This document shows positions 8,080 through 15,311 of a stretch of 17,364 nt of DNA, in pieces; within the stretch, counting starts at the first letter, position 1; every line of letters begins with the position of its first letter. The position numbers were made by a program, and so were the translations under genes. The stretch is taken from positions 1 to 17,364 of the forward strand of contig JADKCA010000016.1 in the NCBI GenBank assembly GCA_016714795.1, in the 5' to 3' direction. The notes under the pieces were generated by a model that worked only from the letters and a program-made list of their open reading frames with translations, searched no databases and was not told the DNA's origin. This DNA comes from Sphingomonadales bacterium (GTDB lineage Bacteria; Pseudomonadota; Alphaproteobacteria; Sphingomonadales; Sphingomonadaceae).

Positions 8080-8485
8080 TGCTTGCTTCTCCAATAGCGC
8101 GGCCATTTTTGGGCATGGCCAGTGGCTACCATCATACAAGACAAGTCGCCGGATCGACCGATCCGGCACCAGGCAGCCGTGCGGTTACCACCTGCTGATC
8201 CTTCGGAAACGCAATGCAAGCGGGGTCCACTCACCAGTACATGACCTTCCTTGTTTTGCCGCGCGATCCGCCAAGGATCTTGACCAGATGATCCCGCGCA
8301 TCCTTGCCTGACTTCTCCGGACAAGGTTGGTTGGTCCGGCAGCTTTCGTCAATCTCGCGAGCAGCGATGCCCGCGAGCCGAATACGGGGCCCTTCCGCGC
8401 ACCAGATCGGTCCATCACCGTCCCAGATATGGGTCGGTGTACAGACAAAGGTCAACCCGGCGGCTATGATTGGTACCAGACCCAT
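8039..8485 (-). pseudogene. Thermonuclease-like (SNase fold) protein, frameshifted
   Basis: The protein starts MGLVPIIAAGLTFVCTPTHI, a hydrophobic signal-like N-terminus, then WDGDGPIWCAEGPRIRLAGI, the SNase core. Residues 40-44 read IAARE where the classical motif is IDAPE, so the calcium-binding Asp is Ala while the Glu is kept. Near 8240 a one-base deletion stops the frame; the adjacent frame continues GHVLVSGPRLHCVSEGSAGG, then RTAAWCRIGRSGDLSCMMVA and KWPRYW, the conserved end of this subfamily. A second compensating indel near 8070 would place the native stop at 8039-8041, overlapping the DUF5818-like gene. The exact C-terminus is therefore uncertain. The start lies 8 bases after the excalibur gene's stop, so the two are in one operon. 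Known role of the fold: calcium-dependent nuclease; several conserved cysteines suggest an exported form. Confidence 0.72.
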
Positions 8486-8493
8486 TTGAATCC

Positions 8494-8847
8494 CTATTCA
8501 CAGCCAATGCCATCGCTGTCCCGGTCGAGGTGGCGGGCGTAGCCCGGACTGCCATAGCGGACCGGGGCGGCACCAGCCGCGCGCGCCTGACTGCAATTGG
8601 CGAAATAGACTTCAGAGCGATCAAACAGGGTCTGCGCTTTGGTGACGCCGCGCCTGATCTTTGATACCGCTCTTTTGCGCTTTGCAGGACTTGAGAGAAA
8701 GGCTGACGCTTTTCGGCTACTACGGTGGCAGTGATAGCCGCCATTTTTGCGATCATTGTGGCAACCACTGGCATTTAGGCCGCCACCATGTGCGAAGGCT
8801 GCGGCTCCAACAAAGACAGTTAATAGCATCAGCCAGCACTTGCGCAT
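8494..8847 (-). CDS. Secreted YHYH-motif and excalibur calcium-binding domain protein
   Basis: A 117-residue protein with a signal peptide (MRKCWLMLLTVFVGAAAFAH). Next comes GGGLNASGCHNDRKNGGYHC (residues 21-40), ending in the YHCH metal-binding-like motif of YHYH proteins. A basic linker follows, then an excalibur domain, residues 80-117: VYFANCSQARAAGAAPVRYG and a DRDSDGIGCE calcium loop. The ATG at 8847 is chosen because AAGGGAGG lies just upstream; a start 13 codons earlier is possible but has no such site. It is the first gene of the minus-strand operon and directly precedes the thermonuclease-like gene. Excalibur domains are known to bind calcium and often occur with SNase-like domains, so the two products may act together outside the cytoplasm. 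Confidence 0.88.
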   Translation of the reverse strand: MRKCWLMLLTVFVGAAAFAHGGGLNASGCHNDRKNGGYHCHRSSRKASAFLSSPAKRKRAVSKIRRGVTKAQTLFDRSEVYFANCSQARAAGAAPVRYGSPGYARHLDRDSDGIGCE

Positions 8848-8942
8848 CGCGGCCTCCCTTCGAAGGATGCTATGATCAAATGCCACGCAAGTCGATGAGA
8901 ATCGGTGATTTGAATCAACAATGATCTTTGGGAGATAGGTCG

Positions 8943-9113
8943 ATGATTGCCCAGCATGTCGTGATTTCAGTCAGTTCGGAAATGTTCGTGGCATACAGGC
9001 AAATCTATGAGAATCTCCAAATGCCGCTTCCTCGGCATGAACCGGAAGTCGGTAAATCAATCTTGATCAAATATGACATTCATACCGCCGATACAGAGCG
9101 GAAGGAGATTTGA
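8943..9113 (+). CDS. Unrecognised 56-residue protein upstream of the nuclease-like gene
   Basis: The sequence MIAQHVVISVSSEMFVAYRQ, IYENLQMPLPRHEPEVGKSI, then LIKYDIHTADTERKEI is encoded from ATG 8943, preceded by GGGAG (8930-8934). It ends at TGA 9111-9113. The local DNA is clearly richer in A+T than the flanks. It has no hydrophobic segment and no known motif. An AAGGAG at 9102-9107 lies inside its last codons and could serve the following gene. It is close upstream of the PD-(D/E)XK-like gene and co-oriented, so the pair may be one transcription unit. It could also be a chance open frame; the SD and spacing are the main support. Confidence 0.45.
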   Translation: MIAQHVVISVSSEMFVAYRQIYENLQMPLPRHEPEVGKSILIKYDIHTADTERKEI

Positions 9114-9125
9114 TATTCCCCTTGA

Positions 9126-10559
9126 TTGATCGACAACATTAAATCATTCAAATTTCAGGCGTTGCCGGTGCATTTCAAATTGGCCATGCCGTTGAGGGTG
9201 GGAAAAGCGTTGAGGGTGGGAGAAGCTTCAAGGCTATTTCCTGTTCTCTCGGAAAATTCGAAAGAAGGCCGCACCCTGTCGATTTTCCTGTCCTGCCTTG
9301 AGAATGTTGGCGAATTTGGACGTGTGATGCTCGGTGGGCTAGGCGCAAAAGCAGGCAGCCGCGCGAAAATCGATACATTCACCGAGGTCGTTTTCAAGAA
9401 GACGTCGGCGGAAAAGGGCGAGCGACCGGATGGTCTCATTGTGCTACGCAACGGCAGCACCGTCTGGACTGCTCTGGTGGAAGCAAAGGTCGGATCCAAT
9501 GACCTGACGAATAGCCAGATTGAAGGCTATTTATCCCTTGCCCGCCTGAATGGCATTGATGCGGTCATCACACTGTCAAACCAGTTCACGCCACTTCCCA
9601 CGCATCACCCGCTCAATATCAGCGCGAGCCTTGTGAAGAAGGTCGGGCTTTTTCATTGGTCCTGGGGCTATGTTCTCACTCAAGCCCAGCTGTTGCGGGA
9701 GCAGGGTGTCGTAGAAGATCGGGAACAGCGGATTCTACTGTCTGAGTTGCAAAGGTTTCTGCTCCATCCATCGTCCGGGGTGAAAGAATTCGATCAAATG
9801 CCGCCTGCTTGGGCGGATGTATGCGCTCAAGTCGCGTCAGGTGCCGTGCTGTCAGCAAAAAATGGTCTTGCACTTGATGTGGTTGGAGGCTGGCATCAAG
9901 CGTTGGATCGCATGACCGGGACCCTGAGCCGCCAAATTGGCGAGCATGTAAAAGTTGCAATGAGCGGTGACGAAGCCAGCGACCCGGCCAAGCGGACCAA
10001 GTCCGCGTTATCTTGCCTTACGACCAATTCATGTCTCACAACAGAGATTATAGTCCCTGGTACGGCGGCACGCGTCCAGGTGTCTGCTGATATCCCTAAA
10101 CGAACACTCACCTTCTCAATGCGGGTCAAGGCTCCTGGGGATCGCAAGTCGACCAAGGCACGCTTGTCGTGGCTGTTGCGTCAACTCTCGAACTCAGAAC
10201 CAGCCGATCTTCATATTCGACTAGGCTGGCCAGGCCGCTCCCAGCCCACCCAATACCCGCTTGCTCTCTTGAGAGCTGACACGGAGGTGGCGGCCCAAGA
10301 ACGCCCGAACATGGCACCGCATACCTTCGAAGTGCTTCTGGTTCGGGAATTGGGTGCGAAGTTTGCGCAGAGGAAGAATTTTGTGACCGACCTGCTTCAA
10401 GGTGCCAGCCAATTTCATGCGCAAGTTGGCGGGAACATAGCGGCTTGGCAGCCTAAGCCGCCAAAGATTTCTGATGAGAGGAGAATGCCCGCCGCAGCCA
10501 GTACGGAGGCGATGCGCGATGAAATGGAGCAAGAAGCTCTTCAGCGTTCTGGCGGTTAG
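9126..10559 (+). CDS. PD-(D/E)XK nuclease-like protein of unnamed family, 477 residues
   Basis: A long intact frame. The N-terminal domain has EASRLFPVLSENSKEGRTLS (residues 33-52), then FTEVVF (85-90), RPDGLIVLRNG (100-110) and WTALVEAKVG (114-123), giving the D102 ... E119-x-K121 core, and Q131 in SQIEGYL. This is the PD-(D/E)XK nuclease arrangement with an upstream helix Glu. DAVITLSNQFTPLPTHHP (145-162) and VGLFHWSWGYVLTQ (172-185) follow. The C-terminal half (about 300-410) is a separate alpha/beta part with DRKSTKARLSWLLRQL. The TTG at 9126 is kept because the residues before Met21 look like part of the fold, though its SD is 18 bases away; ATG 9186 is the alternative. Similar standalone proteins are known to me only as hypothetical. 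A DNA-cleaving defence or stress role is plausible but unproven. Confidence 0.8.
   Translation: MIDNIKSFKFQALPVHFKLAMPLRVGKALRVGEASRLFPVLSENSKEGRTLSIFLSCLENVGEFGRVMLGGLGAKAGSRAKIDTFTEVVFKKTSAEKGERPDGLIVLRNGSTVWTALVEAKVGSNDLTNSQIEGYLSLARLNGIDAVITLSNQFTPLPTHHPLNISASLVKKVGLFHWSWGYVLTQAQLLREQGVVEDREQRILLSELQRFLLHPSSGVKEFDQMPPAWADVCAQVASGAVLSAKNGLALDVVGGWHQALDRMTGTLSRQIGEHVKVAMSGDEASDPAKRTKSALSCLTTNSCLTTEIIVPGTAARVQVSADIPKRTLTFSMRVKAPGDRKSTKARLSWLLRQLSNSEPADLHIRLGWPGRSQPTQYPLALLRADTEVAAQERPNMAPHTFEVLLVRELGAKFAQRKNFVTDLLQGASQFHAQVGGNIAAWQPKPPKISDERRMPAAASTEAMRDEMEQEALQRSGG
9191..9226 (+). repeat. Tandem 18-bp duplication inside the nuclease-like gene
   Basis: Two copies of GTTGAGGGTGGGARAAGC (9191-9208 and 9209-9226) differ at one base (A or G). 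They are in frame and encode LRVGKA followed by LRVGEA (residues 23-34), lengthening the N-terminal helix by six residues. The near identity suggests recent slippage or an old repeat kept by selection. Confidence 0.8.
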
Positions 10560-10619
10560 TGCGGACGATCCGGAACGGCAGCTTTTCGAGCACAATTCTG
10601 CGGAGACAGACCCTATCGA
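10560..10619. other. Convergent junction between the nuclease-like gene and the hydrolase cluster
   Basis: The + strand nuclease-like gene stops at 10557-10559 and the - strand hydrolase cluster ends near 10620. The 60 bases between them hold no clear terminator hairpin, repeat or attachment-site-like sequence. The change from accessory small genes to a catabolic cluster happens here without a visible mobile-element scar. Confidence 0.4.
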
Positions 10620-11533
10620 TCACGATTGCAGGACCGGTAAGTCGTCCCCAACACCACGCCAGCCGCCCGGCTGCTCCGGCAGCATCGCATGTCCCGCATT
10701 CTCCGAGGATAGCTATTTGACGCGTCCAGGGTGAGCCGCGCGCAACGCTTCGGCATTGGCGAGGGGTGCCACCAAATCCTGAGCTGCCTGGATAATGTAG
10801 ATCGGAGCACGCCCGCCTTCGCTCCAGGTTTCAGCCGGTGAGTTCTTTACCACCGCCTGCTGCTGCATGGCTACCGCTCCAAACCAGCCATCATACCAGA
10901 CTTGCGGATCGTTGCCCTGCGCAAAGAACGCCGTTTTCACCGCAGTTAAGTGCGCATCGGGGGAAAGCGAAGTGTCAAACACATCGAAGAGCGCTTGGCA
11001 ACGACCGGTGCCATGGCGACGGCCTCCGGACGCAAGCAGGATCACGCTCTCGACAGCTTCCGGGTATTGCGACGCGACGGCGCGTGCCAGCCGGTTGCCA
11101 TAGGCGTGACCGATCAGCACGGCAGGCTCCAGAACGGGCTCCCTTTCCCGGTCTGCAGGAGCCTTGATCGCTTCCAATACGTCTCTGGTATAGTCCGCCA
11201 GCAATTCGCTGCAGACCCTTTGCTCTTCCCAATTCCGCGCGGATTGATCGCTGCTGTCCGGAACCCGGCCGCCGCGATCCGCGATGACAGGTCGTCGAAG
11301 TCGCTCGCGCTGCGCCCGAGCGAGGGAAGCAGGACAACCAGCGGCCCCTTGCCGCGCAGCAGCACGTCGACCACGATCATTTCTGCCGCAGCATCGCTCT
11401 TATAGGAAACAAGCCGGGTCATTGTGGCCTCCTTCTTGCGCAAGCCGATTGCGGCGACCGAGAACGGGGCAGCCATTGTCATGACCAATGTCCCTAGCAC
11501 TACTCTGCGAGAGTAGCTGCGGTTGCGATCCAT
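10620..11533 (-). pseudogene. Alpha/beta-hydrolase-fold protein with Tat-like signal and GHAYG nucleophile elbow, frameshifted
   Basis: ATG at 11533 begins MDRNRSYSRRVVLGTLVMTM, a twin-Arg-like export signal. The fold follows as GKGPLVVLLPSLGRSASDFD (oxyanion-loop strand), AAGFRTAAINPRGIGKS, and after a frame change near 11200, AVLIGHAYGNRLARAVASQY (11097-11111 for the motif), VESVILLASGGRR, APIYIIQAAQDLVAPLANAE and the catalytic-His block ENAGHAMLPEQPG. A TAG at 10713-10715 interrupts the chain just before that block; two compensating indels restore VKIAILENAGHA. Where most hydrolases have a Ser or Cys in G-x-S-x-G, this one has Ala. Some members of the fold share GHAFG-like elbows, so this may be a family trait. 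It is the last gene of the hydrolase cluster. Substrate unknown. Confidence 0.72.
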
Positions 11534-11597
11534 TGGCCATTCTTTCGTGTTGGTTAAGCAATCCTCCTGCAGACATACCCGCGTTTCAGCGCTTCGA

Positions 11598-12621
11598 CTA
11601 GGCCGAACGAAACTGCCGGGAAACCCGCGCGTTCGGAGCAAGGGCGTCGAAGGCGTGGTAGGCGCCAGGCACGACCAGCAGTTCAACCGGCACCGCAGCG
11701 GCATTCAGTCTTTCAGCAAAGGCGATGTCCTCTGCAGCGAACAGATCCAGCCCCCCACAGCTATGAAAGCGGGTGGAAGGCCAGTAAGGTTGCGACGACC
11801 CGTGCCGGGACCGAACCTGGCAGGAACGACTTCAAACCGGGCGCACGGCCAAGCAGCGATGCCCAGCCGAAGCGGTTCGACCCGGCGTTCCAAACGAATT
11901 GCCCAACGTGTGCGGGCGGCGCGACAGTCGATCCGGTGCGGTCGTCGGAGCATCGGATGAACCAGCAGCTGAAAGGCTATCGGGAACTCTCCCGATCGCG
12001 CACGGCAATTGCCAGCATAGCCGTACACCCGCCCCGGCACTCTCACCGCCGATTGCAATGCGCTTCGGATCGATGCCAAGAGCTGCGGCATTGCCGTGCA
12101 GCCAGCGTAGCGCCGCGTAGTTGTCTTCCAGTGCACCGGGGAAACGCGTTTCCGGAGCTAGTCGGTAGTCGACTGAGACAATCAGGCATTGGCACGCCTG
12201 TGCCAGCGCCTGATAGGCTGCCGGATACTGATCCACCGCCCACCAACAAAGCCGCCACCGTGCATGTGCAGATAGGCGGGACTATCCGGCTTTCCGCCAG
12301 TGCCATCACGATGACCATGATCCGGACATCGGGCGCGCCCCCTGGGCCGGGAATGGTGCGGAACAAAGGGGGCTGAGGAGCAAGGCCGGTGCAATCGGCC
12401 TTGCAGGCAGCCCGCGCATGAGCGGAAGCGATTTGGCATCGACGGTAAGTCTGGCAGCGCTCGCGCAGCTTCCGACCCAGTTCGTGATCAGCCAGCGCCG
12501 AAGCGATCTGGCTTCGCTGCAGTCCCGGCTGGTCCGGCCCGGGACGCCACTCAGACCAAGCGCAACACCGCTAGCGATAACCCCAAGCCAAATTCGCGTC
12601 GATCCAGCCTAGTTGCGCCAT
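11598..12621 (-). pseudogene. HSL-type esterase/lipase (alpha/beta-hydrolase fold-3), frameshifted
   Basis: ATG at 12621 starts MAQLGWIDANLA. After indels the fold-3 landmarks appear in order: YLHMHGGGFVGG (HGGGF oxyanion hole, about 12245-12285), AACQCLIVSVDYRLAPE-like strand (about 12150-12195), IDPKRIAIGGESAGAG (GESAG nucleophile elbow, about 12030-12085), FQLLVHPML, PPAFIAVGG-LDLFAAEDIAF (acid region, about 11710-11780) and GAYHAFDALAP (catalytic His, about 11625-11660). The natural stop is at 11598-11600. At least five frame changes are needed. All three catalytic positions are present, so the native protein should hydrolyse carboxyl esters. It lies between the DUF1254/1214 gene and the second hydrolase, all co-oriented and closely spaced, as expected of a catabolic operon. 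Confidence 0.78.
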
Positions 12622-12636
12622 CGAATTCCCTTTTCG

Positions 12637-13947
12637 TCAGACCCGTTCAATCGGCGGCAAGCGATAGCGCCCGTCGCGGAATTCCTCCCGTGGCCAGTAG
12701 GCCCGAAAGCTTAGACTGAAAGGACCGCTCGCGGGCGCAGGCAACCAGTTGGCAGTTCGGTCGCCGCCCGGATCGCTTCGGCTGATCCAGATGTCGAGGC
12801 TGCCATCGGAGTTGGTGCGCAGGCCCTTGGTTCGATCCCCAATCGAATAACGGTCGAGCGGGTTTGCCGTAAGATAGAGCTGACCTTCATCAGTCGCCTC
12901 GTACATGGTCAGCGACCAGAAAGCCTCAACCGGCGGCGGCGTAGGCAGCTGCAGCCTGTAGGGCCCATCATCGGTGAACAGGCGGCCACTCTCACCTTGC
13001 GGCGAAAGGTATAGGGCTTCCTCCGGCGTATTGGCCGCAAGCCCGACCAGCGCGACAATGGAGCGATAGTCATGATCCTGTTCGAAGTGCCTAGATTGGC
13101 CGCTGGATAGCTCCAGCCGTCAATGAAGTGGGGCGGATTTGCCTGCGGATACGATTTTGCTGCGGGCTTCGGCAATCCCGGCCTCGATCTCGGCCAAGTC
13201 GCTGGCGGATAGCCTGCCGGGATCGAACGGCTTGCCGGGTCTGAGCCCCAGGGCCGCGAAGCGGGCCAGCGCTGTGCGATCCTGCCTGGGCGGTGGATCG
13301 GACTGCAGCAACCGGGCCGCGCTTCCGAAATAGTCCGCAGGCGCGGCGTTGCGGCGCGCAGCCCCCCTGCCGCGGGAATGGCAGGGCCGTTCAAACTGAG
13401 TAAGTCCTGCGCCGCGCAGGCAGCGTTCAGATCATCGGCCCATCGAGCCAGTATCCGCGCGCGAGTGCCAGCCAGGCGTGGCGACGTGGATCGGATTGGG
13501 TCCCTTGCTGTGCTGTCCCGGGCCGACCAAAGTAAAGGTTCACCTTCCGGCCCAATCTCGCGGCTAAAGGTCCGCTTGAAATGCAAGCGTTGTTGTTAGC
13601 GTACATATCGAGCAGCTGAACGGCGAGATAGCGGTGCCCGCCGTTAGGGACGGTCAGGGTAACCGGCCCTTGAGACAGATCGAACCAGGCACTGGAAAAC
13701 AGCGTATCGTTGTTTGGGGCAGTAACCTGTCTGCGCGACGGATCGGTCAACTTGCGGACATGATGGAACCGGTTGACCACGAGTCCGGGTGATTGCGCAC
13801 GGCGCGTGTTCGCCATTTCGATCAGCGGCAACGCGCAAATCCACGCATCGCGCGCTGCGCCTTTCAAATCGCCCCTGCGCTGCGGGTACGGGATGCGGGC
13901 AGCATGGCAATCGCTCCTGTTACAACCAGAAATGCACGGCGATCCAT
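12637..13947 (-). pseudogene. DUF1254/DUF1214 domain protein with export signal, frameshifted
   Basis: ATG at 13947 begins MDRRAFLVVTGAIAMLPASR, a Tat-like or Sec-type signal. The DUF1254 domain follows: NRFHHVRKLTDPSRRQVTAP, NNDTLFSSAWFDLSQGPVTL, then RYLAVQLLDMYANNN. After several indels comes the middle part with RLLQSDPPPRQDRTALARFA and FIDGWSYPAANLGT. The C-terminal DUF1214 domain is intact from 12906: NPLDRYSIGDRTKGLRTNSD, SLDIWISRSDPGGDRTANWL, PAPASGPFSLSFRAYWPRE, with stop at 12637-12639. Full length would be about 430 residues, normal for the family. These proteins are widespread, exported and of unclear function; they often sit among hydrolases and transporters for uncommon carbon sources, as here. 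Confidence 0.85.
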
Positions 13948-13978
13948 TTCTGTGCAGCTACCTTCTTGCTAAAACGGG

Positions 13979-15299
13979 TCACGGCCTGATAGACCAGTCG
14001 CTGCGACAATCGGGCAGATCAGTCATCCCGGCCGAACCGCCCAGACGCTGGATCATGCCGATGAAGTTAGAGGTCATTCTCCGGATCAATCAGAAACCAG
14101 GTTCCAGCTGCTCGCCCCAGCTGAGCGTGCCTTTCCGACCGGCAGGCGCGCGGATTTCGGATCCTTGATCACCATGAAGTCGAGGCCGAAGCCCACACCC
14201 GGACCAAAAGCGAAAGCCGTGGTGCCCATGCCTCCAACCAGGCCATTGTCGGGCCGCACGCCTTGTGGAATGACATCCTGCCCCATCAGCGCGATCGTTT
14301 CGGGCTTGAGCAATCGAACCCCGCCCAGCTTCCCGCCATTGAGGATCATCTGGCAAAACCGGCCATAATCGCTGGCGGTCGAAACCAGTCCTCCGCCGCC
14401 GGACTGCTGGCGATTGGGATCAGTGAAGTTGAAGTTCGGGGCAAAGGTGGGCGGCAAGGGTACGATCTTGCCGCTCTTGGGATCAAGACCGTAGAGGTCG
14501 GCGAAGCGGCCAACCTTTTCAGCCGGAACAGGAAGGCGGTATCCCGTCATCCCCAGCGGGCCGAGCACGCGGCGCTGGAGATAGGCGCCATAATTTTCAC
14601 CGGTAATCACTTCGACGATCCGCGCCTGCAGATCGACGGCGATGCTGTAATCCAGCCTTCGCCGGGCTGGAACTTGAGCGGAATGTCGGCAACCTTTGGC
14701 CGCCACTTCGGCCAGGTTTTTCGAACCGTTGACAGCACGCGCGCGGAACATGTCGTCGACCGGATTGCGGCCGAGCAGCCCATAACCGAAACCGGCGTGT
14801 GGCTCATCAGCTCGCGCATGGTCGGCGGGCGTTTGACCGGCACGGTGATCGGCTTGCCGGAGGCATCGACACCAGAAATGACCCTGAGGTTGGCCATTTC
14901 CGGCAGGAACCCGGGTGATCGGATCGTCGAGCTTCCACTTGCCTTCTTCGTATAGCATCATCAGGCCACGCCGGTAATCGGCTTAGTCATCGAGAAGATC
15001 CGGAAGATGGTCTGGTTAGACTGCTCAAGACCGCGTGCGGTGAGGCTTAGCCGAACGAGTTAAACGCCACGACCTTGCCGTGTCGGACTAGCATATGGGT
15101 CAGACCCGGCACATCGCCCTTAGCAACGACGCCCGACAGGGCCGTATCCAGCTCCTGCAGGCGAGGAACGGCATCGGCTTAAGCGACGGCGGTTCGCACG
15201 TGCGCGGCCTGTTTTGCCGCCCGCGGCGACGGGTACCGCAGGCGCCAGCATCGCGCCCGCTACCGCGAGTGCAATCGAGCGCCGTACCATTGGTCTCAT
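13979..15299 (-). pseudogene. Serine hydrolase, class-C-beta-lactamase-like / family VIII carboxylesterase, frameshifted
   Basis: ATG at 15299 gives MRPMVRRSIALAVAGAMLAP, a Sec signal. After breaks come GDVPGLTHMLVRHGKVVAFN, FRIFSMTKPITGVA (nucleophile Ser and Lys of SxxK at 14982-14993), MMLYEEGKWKLDDPITR, RELMSHT / HAGFGYGLLGRNP, DYSIAVDLQARIVEVI (Tyr motif) and a long intact run 14120-14600 including GPLGMTGYRLPVPAEKVGRF, SGGGGLVSTASDYGRFCQMI and GMGTTAFAFGPGVGFGLDF. The end is uncertain: one frame stops at 13979-13981, and a one-base change would give an end near 13967. SxxK and Tyr residues fit family VIII esterases or beta-lactamases; the full beta-lactam KTG motif was not clearly seen, so esterase is preferred. 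It starts about 12 bases after the TonB-receptor stop. Confidence 0.8.
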
Positions 15300-15311
15300 C
15301 TCGCCCACGGC

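Noticed and set aside
10838..11405. Overlapping + strand open frames of 109 and 151 codons
   Set aside because: They are antisense to the alpha/beta hydrolase and lack SD sites or motifs.
14263..14955. 230-codon + strand open frame
   Set aside because: It is antisense to the conserved SxxK hydrolase, whose motifs explain the region.
14086..15299. True beta-lactamase resistance gene
   Set aside because: SxxK and the Tyr motif are shared with family VIII esterases, the KTG box is not clear, and the cluster is catabolic in character, so a resistance claim is not supported.
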